The position numbers and the translations under genes are program-made. From positions 1 to 25,764 of the forward strand of contig NW_014577101.1 in assembly GCF_000485595.1 (NCBI RefSeq): a stretch of 25,764 bases of DNA. Reading direction: 5' to 3'. Origin of the DNA: Priapulus caudatus. Its lineage: Eukaryota > Priapulida > Priapulimorpha > Priapulimorphida > Priapulidae. Position 1 is the first letter of the stretch. Each line of letters starts with the position of its first letter. Under the pieces are notes generated by a model that was not told the origin of the DNA, did no database searches, and was given only the letters and a program-made list of their open reading frames with translations. Positions 9,122 through 20,500 of the stretch are shown piece after piece.

Positions 9122-11280
9122 GCAATAAAAAAAATGTTTGCTGAAAAAGATGCGCAACTGCGTATCTGCATATCTGCGCCTAACAAAGGTGTCACTACGC
9201 ACGACTGAAATGTTACGTTTATTACCGTAACAACAGACCTCAGATGAGCCCAGACGCTCTGCGGCTCTTGTTGTAGAGATTTTAATGAATTGTGTTTAAT
9301 CATTTTTAGTAAGCACACCATAATTAACCTGTTCATATAGGATTATGATATGTATATATAGATATTGACATGTAATATTTATGCATTGTTAATTTATGTA
9401 TATTTTTTAACTGGGAAATATTTGGGTATATTTTTCATTAAACTTCTGCTGCTAGGCTAGGTATATTGTCACCGAAAAAATTATACATTCATTTACTTGG
9501 ATTGCAGTTCTGAATCTATGAACTGCATGGCAATGCTAAAGCCAGCTCATTGATAAGGCCAGTAAGCTTCATGCTTCATTAACATTTTCTACCCAATATC
9601 TATTACCTGTGCTTGTTGAACTGTGTCATCGCAAGTTCAAATGACTTATCGGTGACTTCTCTTCCCGTGGTTTGTCGTTGTTGTCCAGGTTCAGGCCAGA
9701 ATATTATGAACCTATTTAGACTCTAATTGTAGATCGATGTTGTATTGGACTATTTGTGAATGCGATGGTGATCTATTGTTTGTTTATAAAGTGATACACG
9801 TATATTAGATGTCCGGTGTGTTTCCGTGCACCTTATAAACGTGGCACATACAATACGTTTGCCCTGTGAAATATTAGTGATTATAATATGTTGAAAAACG
9901 TGCGACGCCTTTCTATGTTTGTAGTTCTCCCCGGTGAATCAAAATTTGCTTAAATTAAGTTTATTCTGGAATAAATTAGACCGTACATTCAGTCAGTCAG
10001 ATATTGTTTTTTTTTGGGGGGGGGGAATTTAGCCATAATTCGATCCTGTATTCTGGTAAAAGTACCAGAAGTTTGGCCAAAGATTGTGAAGCTCACGTGA
10101 CTCGTTAGACCAAAATACCTGTGACGGTCAAACATGTTCAAGTCTTGTCCGCGCCTCATCAGGAAGTAGAGATATTGATTAGATATCTCTATCATGTAGG
10201 ACTTCTAATATTTTGCTGTATGAATGCATTATATGATTTTATTTAGCACATTTTATTGTTGCTTGTAGAGGAATCAGCACGCCTGCGCGCACACGTACAT
10301 GTTGTATTATATAGGTATATGTGTTAAACTTGTAATCTAATATTTAAAAAATCAAGCTATGTAGCTAGATATCTTCTGGCTATAATTAATTATGATTATG
10401 TGTGTATGTACTGTCGTGAGATGTTGTCCATGTTGTGTATACTTGGTGGTGGAGGAGAGAGGGGTTTGCAGAAGCAGCGCGATCATTTCCACAATCCCCT
10501 AAGAATAGTTCCTGCAAAAGCACCCAGTGTCCAAGGTATGCCAGTGTTAATCTCCGTAATGTATTCGATTCACGAATATATGTGATATTTACCAAGAAGA
10601 AATATTGTCGTTGTTTTACACTTTATATCTTTAATCAGCTAGCACAGCCCCACGATATACTAACTCGTAACAAAGAAAATGCATTGGTAGTACTTAATCA
10701 ATTTTCATGACAAAATGTCGATTATGCACGGTGTAGGCATTCTTAGTGGGTCAAGGAAAAGTAAAACTGTTATTTTGGTCACGCACTTAACAAAACACAT
10801 TTTATGCATTATTTATACCATTACATATTTAACAGGGTCCCCACAGCCATTGAAAGTCCTTGGAAATAGGTCCAAGTCTTTGAAAAAATAATGCACACTT
10901 TTGTGGGAACCATGTACTGAATACCTATAGCAGTAATAATGTACCATATAGAATCAATCATCACGAAAAACCAAGAAAATACCAATAATTAATACCTTTT
11001 CATTCAATATATCTGATATTCTATCTATTTCTATCTATCTATATCTGATATTTCTATCTATTTATATTGTACTTTAATCTATATCTTATGAGGTTATATT
11101 CTCGCGATAATAAGTGATCCCTCTCTCCCAAATGGTATCGCCTATGAGGCTACGACCTCGTTAGCGCGGTGAAAAGTTAGCCAGGCAAATGGCTGGTTTT
11201 CAGCGTCAACTTTTTCATGCCCCCCCCCCTCCCAAAGCACAACGCACAAGCACACAATATGATTATACGACTATAATACG
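9122..11280. other. Long stretch without recognisable gene
   Basis: AT-rich sequence. It contains a T9G10 homopolymer pair at 10007-10025, a tctatc microsatellite near 11020-11060 and a C-run at about 11220-11233. No exon with plausible splice sites and composition stood out on either strand. Confidence 0.4.
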
Positions 11281-11284
11281 CGTT

Positions 11285-11365
11285 TCCACAGTGAGAGAAT
11301 TCAGCTGCCTTGGCGGAGGTCTGCGCTCTCTAAGTGCTCTATAGTTACTGGATGTGTTAGTCTTT
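11285..11365. mobile_element. Truncated second copy of the 6.3-kb interspersed repeat (right end only)
   Basis: About 80 bases match 6627-6704 almost perfectly: gtgagagaattcagctgcc, the ccttggcggaggt terminus, ctgcgctctc(c/t)aagtg and ggatgtgttagtctt. The left part of the element is absent. Confidence 0.8.
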
Positions 11366-11470
11366 GTGGGCGTGTGTACGCGTGTATTATAGGCGTAAAT
11401 TTACATTTTGTGCCGCGGGGGATGAAAAAGATTCGGCTGAAATATATGGGGCGCCAAGTGTCGCATGACT

Positions 11471-11564
11471 GATTTCGTTACGAAATCATTGATTTCGTAA
11501 CGAAATCAAGTCTACAAAGTCATTTAGTTACGAAATCAACTACTGCGAGTGATTTCGTGACGAA
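11471..11564. repeat. Cluster of short perfect palindromes
   Basis: gatttcgttacgaaatc (11471-11487) and gatttcgtaacgaaatc (11491-11507) are followed by half copies (gttacgaaatc near 11527, gatttcgtgacgaa at 11551) and then acgacgtacgacg repeats. Confidence 0.75.
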
Positions 11565-11694
11565 CGACGTACGACGGACGAAGTACGACGTGCCCTACCT
11601 CAGATGTCAATCTCCCCCCCCCCCTCCACACGCACACACAAAAACACGTATCGAGGAAAGGCCGGATTGAGCTCCTTGTGCTTACGTATCTTAT

Positions 11695-11750
11695 GCGTGC
11701 GTGCGTGCGTGGGTGGGTGGGTGCGTGCGTGCGTGGGTGGGTGGGTGCGT
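11695..11750. repeat. (GCGT)n / (GGGT)n microsatellite
   Basis: Alternating gcgt and gggt tetramers in two blocks. Confidence 0.9.
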
Positions 11751-12823
11751 ATTGTGACCTGTTTCCTGGATCTACAGCTAAGCATCGAATCAATAGCACT
11801 TGACGATCCTGCTGACATGATACACATTATCTCCACACAAAAACATGATACAAATCCAATTGCTTTATCAAAGCATGTATTTTTTAACTTCACGAAATAA
11901 CAAATTGACATACAGTGGTCAATATTCAGTAAAATACAGCATAGTATCTGCACTTGTCTATAACGATGTAGTGTAATATACACATTTACATTAGTTAACA
12001 CTTGAATTAATTGCAGTAAATTGGAGCAAAACAAAACACTATCAAAGCATTACTTGGCACAAGGTCGATTTCATTCAATGCCACCTGGAAAACTGATAGC
12101 TAATTTTGCGAAGATCAGCTGCCCAATAAACATAATACAATTCATATAATTACAAGTAGCAGACAAAAATGGGTTATGCAAATTTAGAAATATACTTTTA
12201 CATCTACAAGGCCATCGCTGAAGATGCTGAAGACCTTTCGCAGTACACCAGTAGTACACTCTTCACATGAACGCATTTGACACTAACATAAATTGTGAAA
12301 TCAGCAACAGATTAAAATTTCATCCTCATCCATGGTCTCTCACTCCCTACCACGCCACGAAGCTTTATCACATGGCTTGAACGATAAAAGGAGCGAATTA
12401 AAACAAATTACACATTCATCCTGATAATAATAACGATTCAGGGTGTCGTTGTCAAAAACATTTTAGTACGTGATATTGGTTTTAGACATAACCTTTCGCA
12501 CATGAAAATAATGGTCACTAATCATATATATCGTAGAGTTACCGTATATGTATCTGACTAACTGACCCGTGTCTCCTAACACTAAAGCTTAGGTCATGCA
12601 ATAGTGACATAGTGAGCGCATTAGACTCGTTAGTCTCTCTGTGTGTTGATTCAACGTTTCACAACAACAACAACAACAACAACATCGTCACTAAATTCTA
12701 GCGGTCAGTCTGTGCATTGGTCGAACTATAATGCTACAGTAGATATTCATGGCTGACGATAAATGACAAATACCTATGCGGTAGACACTATACTAACAGT
12801 AGCTACGTTTAACGTGATCTCTT
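11751..12823. other. Stretch without recognisable gene; (CAA)n at 12660-12683
   Basis: No supported exon. If the minus-strand gene ending at 14172 is real, its 3' untranslated region might extend through the adjacent array into this segment, but I see no clear polyadenylation signal that fixes an end. Confidence 0.35.
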
Positions 12824-14159
12824 GTGACAGCTATCTGTAGGGTCGTTTCAATAGTGACAGCTATCTGTAGTGTCATTTCAATAGTGACAGCTATGGTTAG
12901 GGTCATTTCAATAGTGACAGCTATGATTAAGGTAATTGCCATAGTGACATCTATGGTTAGGGTCATTGCCATAGTGACAGCTATGGTTAGGGTCAGTGCC
13001 ATAGTGACAGCTATGGTTAGGGTCATTGCCATAGTGACAGCTATGGTCAAGGTCATTTCCATAGTGACAGCTATCTGTAGTGTCATTACAATAGTGACAG
13101 CTATCTGTAGTGTCATTACAATAGTGACAGCTATCTGTAGTGTCATTACAATAGTGACAGCTATCTGTAGTGTCATTACAATAGTGACAGCTATCTGTAG
13201 TGTCATTTCAATAGTGACAGCTATCTGTAGTGTCATTTCAATAGTGACAGCTATCTGTAGTGTCATTTCAATATTGACAGCTATGGTTAGGGTCATTTCA
13301 ATAGTGACAGCTATGATTAGGGTCATTGCCATAGTGACATCTATAGTTAGGGTCATTGCCATAGTGACAGCTATGGTTAGGGTCATTGCCATAGTGACAG
13401 CTATGGTTGTGGTCATTGCCATAGTGACAGCTATGTTCAAGGTCATTTCCATAGTGACAGCTATCTGTAGTGTCATTACAATAGTGACAGCTATCTGTAG
13501 TGTCATTACAATAGTGACAGCTATCTGTAGTGTCATTACAATAGTGACAGCTATCTTTAGGGTCATTTCAATAGTGACAGCTATCTGTAGTGTCATTACA
13601 ATAGTGACAGCTATGGTTAGGGTCATTGCCATAGTGACAGTTATGATTAGGGTCATTTCAATAGTGACAGCTATCTGTAGTGTCATTACAATAGTGACAG
13701 CTATCTGTAGTGTCATTTCAATAGTGACAGCTATCTGTAGTGTCATTTCAATAGTGACAGCTATCTGTAGTGTCATTACAATAGTGACAGCTATCTGTAG
13801 TGTCATTTCAATAGTGACAGCTATCTGTAGTGTCATTTCAATAGTGACAGCTATGGTTAGGGTCAATGCCATAGTGACAGTTATGATTAGGGTCATTGCC
13901 ATAGTGACAGCTATGGTTAGGGTCATTGCCATAGTGACAGCTATGGTTAGGGTCATTGCCATAGTGACAGCTATGGTTAGGGTCATTGCCATAGTGACAG
14001 CTACGATTAGGGTCATTGCCATAATGACAGGCTAACAACTATGGTTATGGTCATTGCCATAGTGACAGCTATGGTTAGGGTCATTGCCATAGTGACAGCT
14101 ATGGTTAGGGTCAATGCCATAGTGACAGCTATGGTTAGGGTCATTGCTATAGTGACAGG
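12824..14159. repeat. 30-bp minisatellite, about 44 units, with TTAGGG-containing variants
   Basis: A strictly 30-base period based on atagtgacagctat plus two main variant tails, ggttagggtcattgcc and ctgtagtgtcatt(a/t)ca. The variants are ordered, not random. One 8-base insertion interrupts the array near 14031. Because the unit is a multiple of three without stops, both strands show 400-codon open frames that are not genes. The array ends 12 bases from the stop codon of the minus-strand exon at 14172. Confidence 0.95.
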
Positions 14160-14171
14160 TATCCACGTTAA

Positions 14172-14311
14172 TCACGAAGAATGTGGGGTGTCAACACCAA
14201 TGATCTTTGCGAGCTTGTCCATGAACACGTAGGGGTTGACACTGTGTCCATGTGGTCCGGGACTCGTGGCTCCGGTACTGGACATGCCACTGGTCATGCC
14301 ACTAGACACGC
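14172..14311 (-). CDS. Terminal exon of the minus-strand gene
   Basis: The acceptor is preceded by a pyrimidine tract (TTTCTTTCCTGCTGCACAG). The 140-base exon is open in the phase needed, encoding a Ser/Gly/Thr/Met-rich start (SSGMTSGMSSTGATSPG) and then NPYVFMDKLAKIIGVD before a TGA. Codon use and amino-acid composition look like real coding sequence, unlike the flanking repeats. The C-terminal helix is not one I can assign to a family. Confidence 0.6.
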
Positions 14312-14555
14312 CTGTGCAGCAGGAAAGAAACATTGGTTACTACTATAGACAGAGCATGAATAATAATAACAATAATAATAATACAAATAATAATGATGCC
14401 TGGGGAGGAAAAGTCCTACTGACTTACGACAAAACTGTGGGAGAGGAAATGGGAGAGCAGCAATAGAGAGACAGAGGTACTTACATGACAGCCACGTGGG
14501 AGCAGATGAGAGAGCAGCGTTAGGGAGAGAGAGAGAGAGATAGAGATAGAGAGAA

Positions 14556-14590
<35 letters not shown>

Positions 14591-17500
14591 TACGTACACG
14601 ACAGACCAATGTGAGAGTAGATGATAGAGCACCGACCGAAAGAGAAGTACTTACATGACAGCCCTGCGGAAGAGGACACGAGAGAGCAGCAATAGAAAGA
14701 GAAGTACTTACACGACAGACCTGTGGGAGAGGAGACGGGAGAGCAGCGACCGAAAGAGAAGTACTTACATGACAGACCTGTGGGAGAGGAGACGAGAGAG
14801 CAACAATAGAGAGAGAAGTACTTACATGACAGCCCTATGGGAGAGGAGACGAGAGAGCACCGACCGAAAGAGAAGTACTTACATGACAGACCTGTGGGAG
14901 AGGAGACGAGAGAGCAACAATAGAGAGAGAAGTACTTACATGACAGACCTGTGAGAGAGGAGACGAGAGAGCAGCAATAGAGAGAGAAGTACTTACATGA
15001 CAGACCTGTGGGAGAGGAGACGAGAGAGCAACAATAGAGAGAGAAGTACTTACATGACAGACCTGTTGGCGAGCACGGAGAGCAGACGAGCAGGCAGCAA
15101 TAGACGAGAGAAGTACTTACATGACACACCGTGTGGAGACAGGAGACGAGGAAGAGCCAGCAATAGAGAGAGAAGTACTTACACTGACAGACCTCTTGGG
15201 GAGAGGGGAGGGGGAGAGCAGCAATACGAGAGAGAAGTATTCATTTGACAGACTGTGGCGAGAGCGAGACGGAGGCAGCAATAGGACCGAGAAGTACTAC
15301 TGCACAGACCTGTGGAGAGGCAGACGAGAGAGCGCAAATAGAGAGAGAAGTACTTACATGGAACAGACCCTGTGAAGAGAGGCAGCGAAGAGAGCAGCCA
15401 ATAGAGGAGACAGTATTACCAGTGACGACCTAGAGAGAGAGGAGGACGAGAGGCAGAAATAGAGAGGAAGTACTTCACATGACTAGACCGTGTGGAGAGA
15501 GGAGACGGAAGAGCGCAATAGAGAGAGAAGTACTTACATGACAGACCTGTTTGGGGAGGAGACGAGAGAGCAGCATTAGAGAGAGAAGTCTTACATGAAC
15601 AGGAACTGTGGGAGAGACGGGGAGCACATAGAGAGAGATAGACTTACATGACAGAACTGTGGGGAGGAGACGTAGAGCAGCAATAGCAGAGAGAAGTACT
15701 TACATGCGACAGACCTGGTGGGGAGGCGAGACGGAGTAGCGCAATAGAGAGAGAAGTCAGTACTTACATGACAGACTCTGTGGGAGAGGGCGTAGAGAGC
15801 AGCAATCAGAGATGAGAAGTACTTAACATGACAGACCTGTGGGAGAGGAGACGGCGGTGGAGAGCAGCAATAGAGAGAGCAAGTCACTTACTGACAGTAC
15901 CTGTCGGGAGATTGGAGACGAGAGAGCTAGCATGAGAGAGGAAAGTACTTACATGACAGACCTAGTTGGAGAGGAGGACGTAGAGCAGGAGTAGAGAGAG
16001 ACTAGTACTTAATGACAGACCTGTGGGAGGGAGACGACGGGCACCAATCGAGAGAGAGTACTTACATGACAGACCTGTGGGAGAGAAGACGCGCATCCGC
16101 GGGAGGAGCAGCAATAGAGAAGAGAAGTACTTACATGACAAGACTGTGGAGAGGAGACGGGAGAGCAGCATACGAGAGAGAGTACTTACATGAGAGACCT
16201 GTGGGAGAGGACAGACGGGATCGAGAGCGCAATAGAGAGAGACAGTACTTACATGACAGACCTGGGGGGAGAGAGACGAAGGAGGCGCAATATGAGAGAG
16301 AAGTACTTCATGAAACCTGTGAGAGAGGAGCGAGAGAGCAGCAATGAGAGAGAAGTCTACATGACAGACTGTGGGAGAGGAGACGGGAGAGCAGCAATAG
16401 AGAGAAGAAGTATTACTATGACAGACCTGTGCGGAGAGGGAGCGGCGAGAGCGCATAGAGGAGAAGTACTTACTGACAGACTGTGGAGGGAGCCCGGGAG
16501 AGCGCAATAGAGAGAGAAGTACTTACATGACAAGACTGTGGGGAGAGGAGGACGGCACGCAGCCAAACTTAAGAGAGAGAATACTTACATGACAGACCTG
16601 TGGAAGAGGAGGACGAGAGAGCAGGCAATAAGAGAGAAGTGACTTACATGAGAACCTGGTGGGAGAGGAGACGAGAGAGCAGCAATAGGAGAGCCAGAAG
16701 TACTTACATGACAGACTGTGGGAGAGGCCAGACGGTAGAGAGCGCAATGAGAAGAGAAGTACTTACATGACAGACCTGGTGGAGAGGAGACGGGAGTCAG
16801 CAATAGGAGGGAAGTACTCTACATGACAGCTGTGGGAGAGGAGACCGAGAGAGCAGCAATTAGAGGAGAGAAAGTCTTACATGACAGACCGTGGCGAGAG
16901 AGACGGGAGAGCAGCAATAGAGAGGAAGTACTTACATAGACAGACCTGTGGAGGAGGCACGCGGATTGAGCGCAATAGAGAGACAAAGTACATTACATTG
17001 ACAGCTGTGGAGAGGAGACGAGGGGCAGCAAATAGAGAGAGAGTTACTTACTGACAGACCTGTGGAGAGAGACGGGAGAGCAGCAATTAGAGAAGAGAAG
17101 TACTTACATGACAGACGTGTGGAGAGGAGACGAGAAAGCCAAGGGCATAGAGAGAGAAGTAGCTTACTATGACAGGACCTGTGGGCCGAGTGGAGACGGG
17201 GAGCAGCGAATAGAAGAGAGAAAGTACTTACATGACAGACTGTGGGTGAGAGACGGGCGGCACGCGGGGTGTGTTGATCAGGCAGCTCCGTGTAGGTGGG
17301 ATCGCGCTGCTCTGCGCATTGTCCGCAGAGCTTCACCATCCGCTCGACGGAAGACGTCAGAACCTGCCTTCAGCGACAGTGAGGTGTGCAGGGTCCTCAG
17401 CGGCCGTGGATCGCCACGGCCTCCAGCTTCTGGGTCAATTGCCTGCAACGTTCCATTGACGACATTTTAGCCAAGTCGAACATACATATGTTACAACGCT

Positions 17501-20500
17501 CTATAATATAGATATCTATATATATATATATATTATATATATTATTATATTATATAGCATTATGACAAACTAACCCAGTTGACTATTCCCCTTCATAGAA
17601 TTTCTTGGTTTTTGTTTTTCATTTTTTTGCTCTCTAATTTCTCTCGGTTTCCTCACTCGGTTTTGTAACGTAGCAAAACCACAGAGTTCTATTGCCTACC
17701 ATAGAGACGGTTCTTGCTTACATATGTCATGGAAATAGGAGCAGTAACAAAGCTAAAAACAAAGACTCATGCGACTACCTAACAGTAACTACAGTTTCTC
17801 TTTTCTCTCACTGCACTCTCTCTTATTCTCTCAGTCCCCTCTCTCAGGCTCTCCTCCAGTTTCTCTCTCTCTCTCTCTCGTTTTTTCTGCCCCATCTCGC
17901 TCTCATGAATCCACTCACCATTGGGCTTCTCTCTCATTCTCTCTCTCTTAATTCTCTTCACGTCTTCTCCCTCTCTCTCGTTTTTCTCCCCCTGTCTCCC
18001 TCTCATGATGCCTCACCATGGGCTATCCTCTCTCTCTCTCAAGTCTCTTCTCGCTCGATCTCTTCTCTCTCTTTCTCTACTCACCCCCCCTCTCTCACTT
18101 ATTCTACAGCGACTACTAACAAGTAACTACAGTTCTCTCTCTCATCTCCTCTCTCCTCTCTCCTCTCTCTTCTCTCTCTCTTCTCTCTCTCTCTCTCCTC
18201 ACTCTCACTTTATTCTCTCTACAGTCCTCTCTCTCTCTTTCTCTCTCTCCACTCTCTCTCACCTCTCCTTGTTCTCCCCCCCCCTCTCGCTCTCATTGGA
18301 ATGCACTCCCATCAGGTTCTCTCTCCAGCACAAGAAGATCGTCGGGCGCGCTCGACACGACCCACTGATCACCTATCGTACTGAACAGACTGACTGGACG
18401 GGTCGCTGTAGAGAAGAACAACAATGACAACAATGAACAACCATGAACAACAGCTGACAGCTGTAGCGTCATCGTTCCAATCACCACCGCCGGGTCTACC
18501 TCGCAACACGGTGCGCTTAACCCCGGCCGGGTCTCCTCGCATACAGGCTGGTAACCCCCCCCGGGGACTCCTCGGCCTACGTGGCGTACCTCAGCCGGGT
18601 CTGCCTCGCTACACTACTGGGTAACTCCCCGCGTGTCTCCTCGCTTAGACGTGGTACCAGCCCGCTGGGTCTATCCTCGCTACGTGGGTACCCGCTGCGG
18701 TCATCCTCGCGCTACGTGGAGGTACAACCCACCGGGACGTCGCTCACTACGTGGTACTCCCACCGGGACTCCTCGCTACGTGAGTACCACCACCGCTTCT
18801 CATCGGGCTGTACGTGCGTAAACCCCTGCTGGGACTCCTCGCTACTGTTGGGTTACACCGCTGGGTTACTCGCTACCGTGGGGTAACAACCCCTGCTGGA
18901 ACTCTCGCTACCGTGGGCGTACACCTGACTGGGTCTCCTCGCTACGTGGGATTACCACCGTGGGGTCTCTCCTCGCTTACGTGGGGTTAACCACCGCCGC
19001 TTTTTCCTCGCTTACGTCGGGTACGCCGCTGGTTCTAACCTCGCTACCACGTTGGTAACCCTCGCCGGGATCCTCGCCTACGTTTGTACACACCGCCGCT
19101 TCTCCTCGCTACCGGTGGGAGGAACCCCGCCGCGCGACTCCTCGCTTACGTGGTGTACTTACCCCCGCGGGTACTTCCTCCGCTACGTGGGTCAACCCCC
19201 CACCCGGGTCTTCCTTTGCATACGTGGCGGTACACCCGCCGGTAGTTTCCTCGCATACGTGGAGTACCCCGACGGGGCTCTCTCGCTAGACGTGGGTACC
19301 CCCGCCTGCAGGACTCCTCGTACAGTGGGTACACCGCCGTGCTGTCTCCTCGCTTACGTTGCGGTTATACCCCCGCCGGGTCTTCTCGCTAGACGTGAGG
19401 TGTACCCACCGCCGCTGTCTCCTCGCTACGTGGGGTACCCCCGACCGGGTCATCCTCGCTAACGGTGCGTAACCCCCGCCGCGGATCCTCGTCGACTACG
19501 TGGCGTACCCCACCGCCGGGTCTGCCTCGCACAACGTGGTACCCCCGCGGGGTCTCCATCGACTACAGGTGGCGTAAACCCCCGCTGGGTCTCCATCGCT
19601 AGACGTGGTAACACGCCCGCGCGTACTCATCGCTTACGTGGGTACCCACCGCCAGGTCTTCCTCGCTTACGGGGTACCCCCGCCGGGTCGTCGCTACGTG
19701 GGTCACCCGCTCTGCCGGCTGTCTCCTCGCTAACGTGGGTACGCGCCGCGCTGGTTCTCCTCGCTACACGTTGGTAAACCACCGTCCAGGACTGCCTCGC
19801 TACGTGCGGGAACTCAGCCGGGTCTCCCTACGCTACACGTTCGGTACCCCCGCCGGGACACTCGCTACAGTTGGTACCCACCGCCGGGCTCTCCTTCGCT
19901 ACACGGTAGGTACCCCGCCGGGTCTCCTCACTACGTGGGTACCCACCGCCGGGTCTCCTCGCTACACGTGGTACCCCCGCCGGGACTCCTCGCTACGTGG
20001 GTACCCCCCGCCGGGTCTCCTCACTACGTGGGTACCCCCGCCGGGTCTCCTCGCTACGTGGGTACCCCCCGCCGGGTCTCCTCGCTACGTGGGTACCCAC
20101 CGCCGGGTCTCCTCGCTACACGTGGTAACCCCCGCCGGGTCTCCTCGCTATACATGGGTAACCCCCGCCGGGTCTCCTCGCTACACGTGGTACCCCCGCC
20201 GGGACACCTCGCTACCTGCTGAACCCTGTCGGGCCTCTTCGCTACATTTTATCGATCCCTGCCACGCCATACCGTATCGTATTGTACGCATCGGATCCCC
20301 GCCTTCTCTCTCTTCGTTATCTATGTGACCCACCCCCATCCACCCTGGTAGGGGGCGGATGCTACCAGGAAACAGCATCGATGTGAAAAAAGGTTTCGGA
20401 AGTTTCGCGAGAAACGAAAGCATGCGTCGTCGCATGTAGCCGGTGTTGTTTCGTACGCAGATACACGTCATGAAATCGCCACGGTTACACATGGCGATTC

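Noticed and set aside
11600-12034. 144-codon minus ORF
   Set aside because: It runs through a CGTG/GGGT microsatellite (THPRTHARTH-type peptide) with no protein-like features.
12793-14035. Open frames of over 400 codons on both strands
   Set aside because: They are the 30-bp minisatellite read in frame (10-residue repeat). Period divisible by three without stops explains them on both strands.
14416-17339. Long minus and plus frames with 19-residue repeats
   Set aside because: The 57-bp period produces them; they break wherever indels occur. Only the unique island at 17232-17500 is kept as possible coding.
12824-20215. CRISPR array
   Set aside because: Units are contiguous minisatellite repeats without unique spacers, and the DNA is eukaryotic.
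18581-20328. Pro/Gly/Arg-rich plus frames of up to 197 codons
   Set aside because: They follow the 31-bp GC-rich repeat and shift frame with its unit length.
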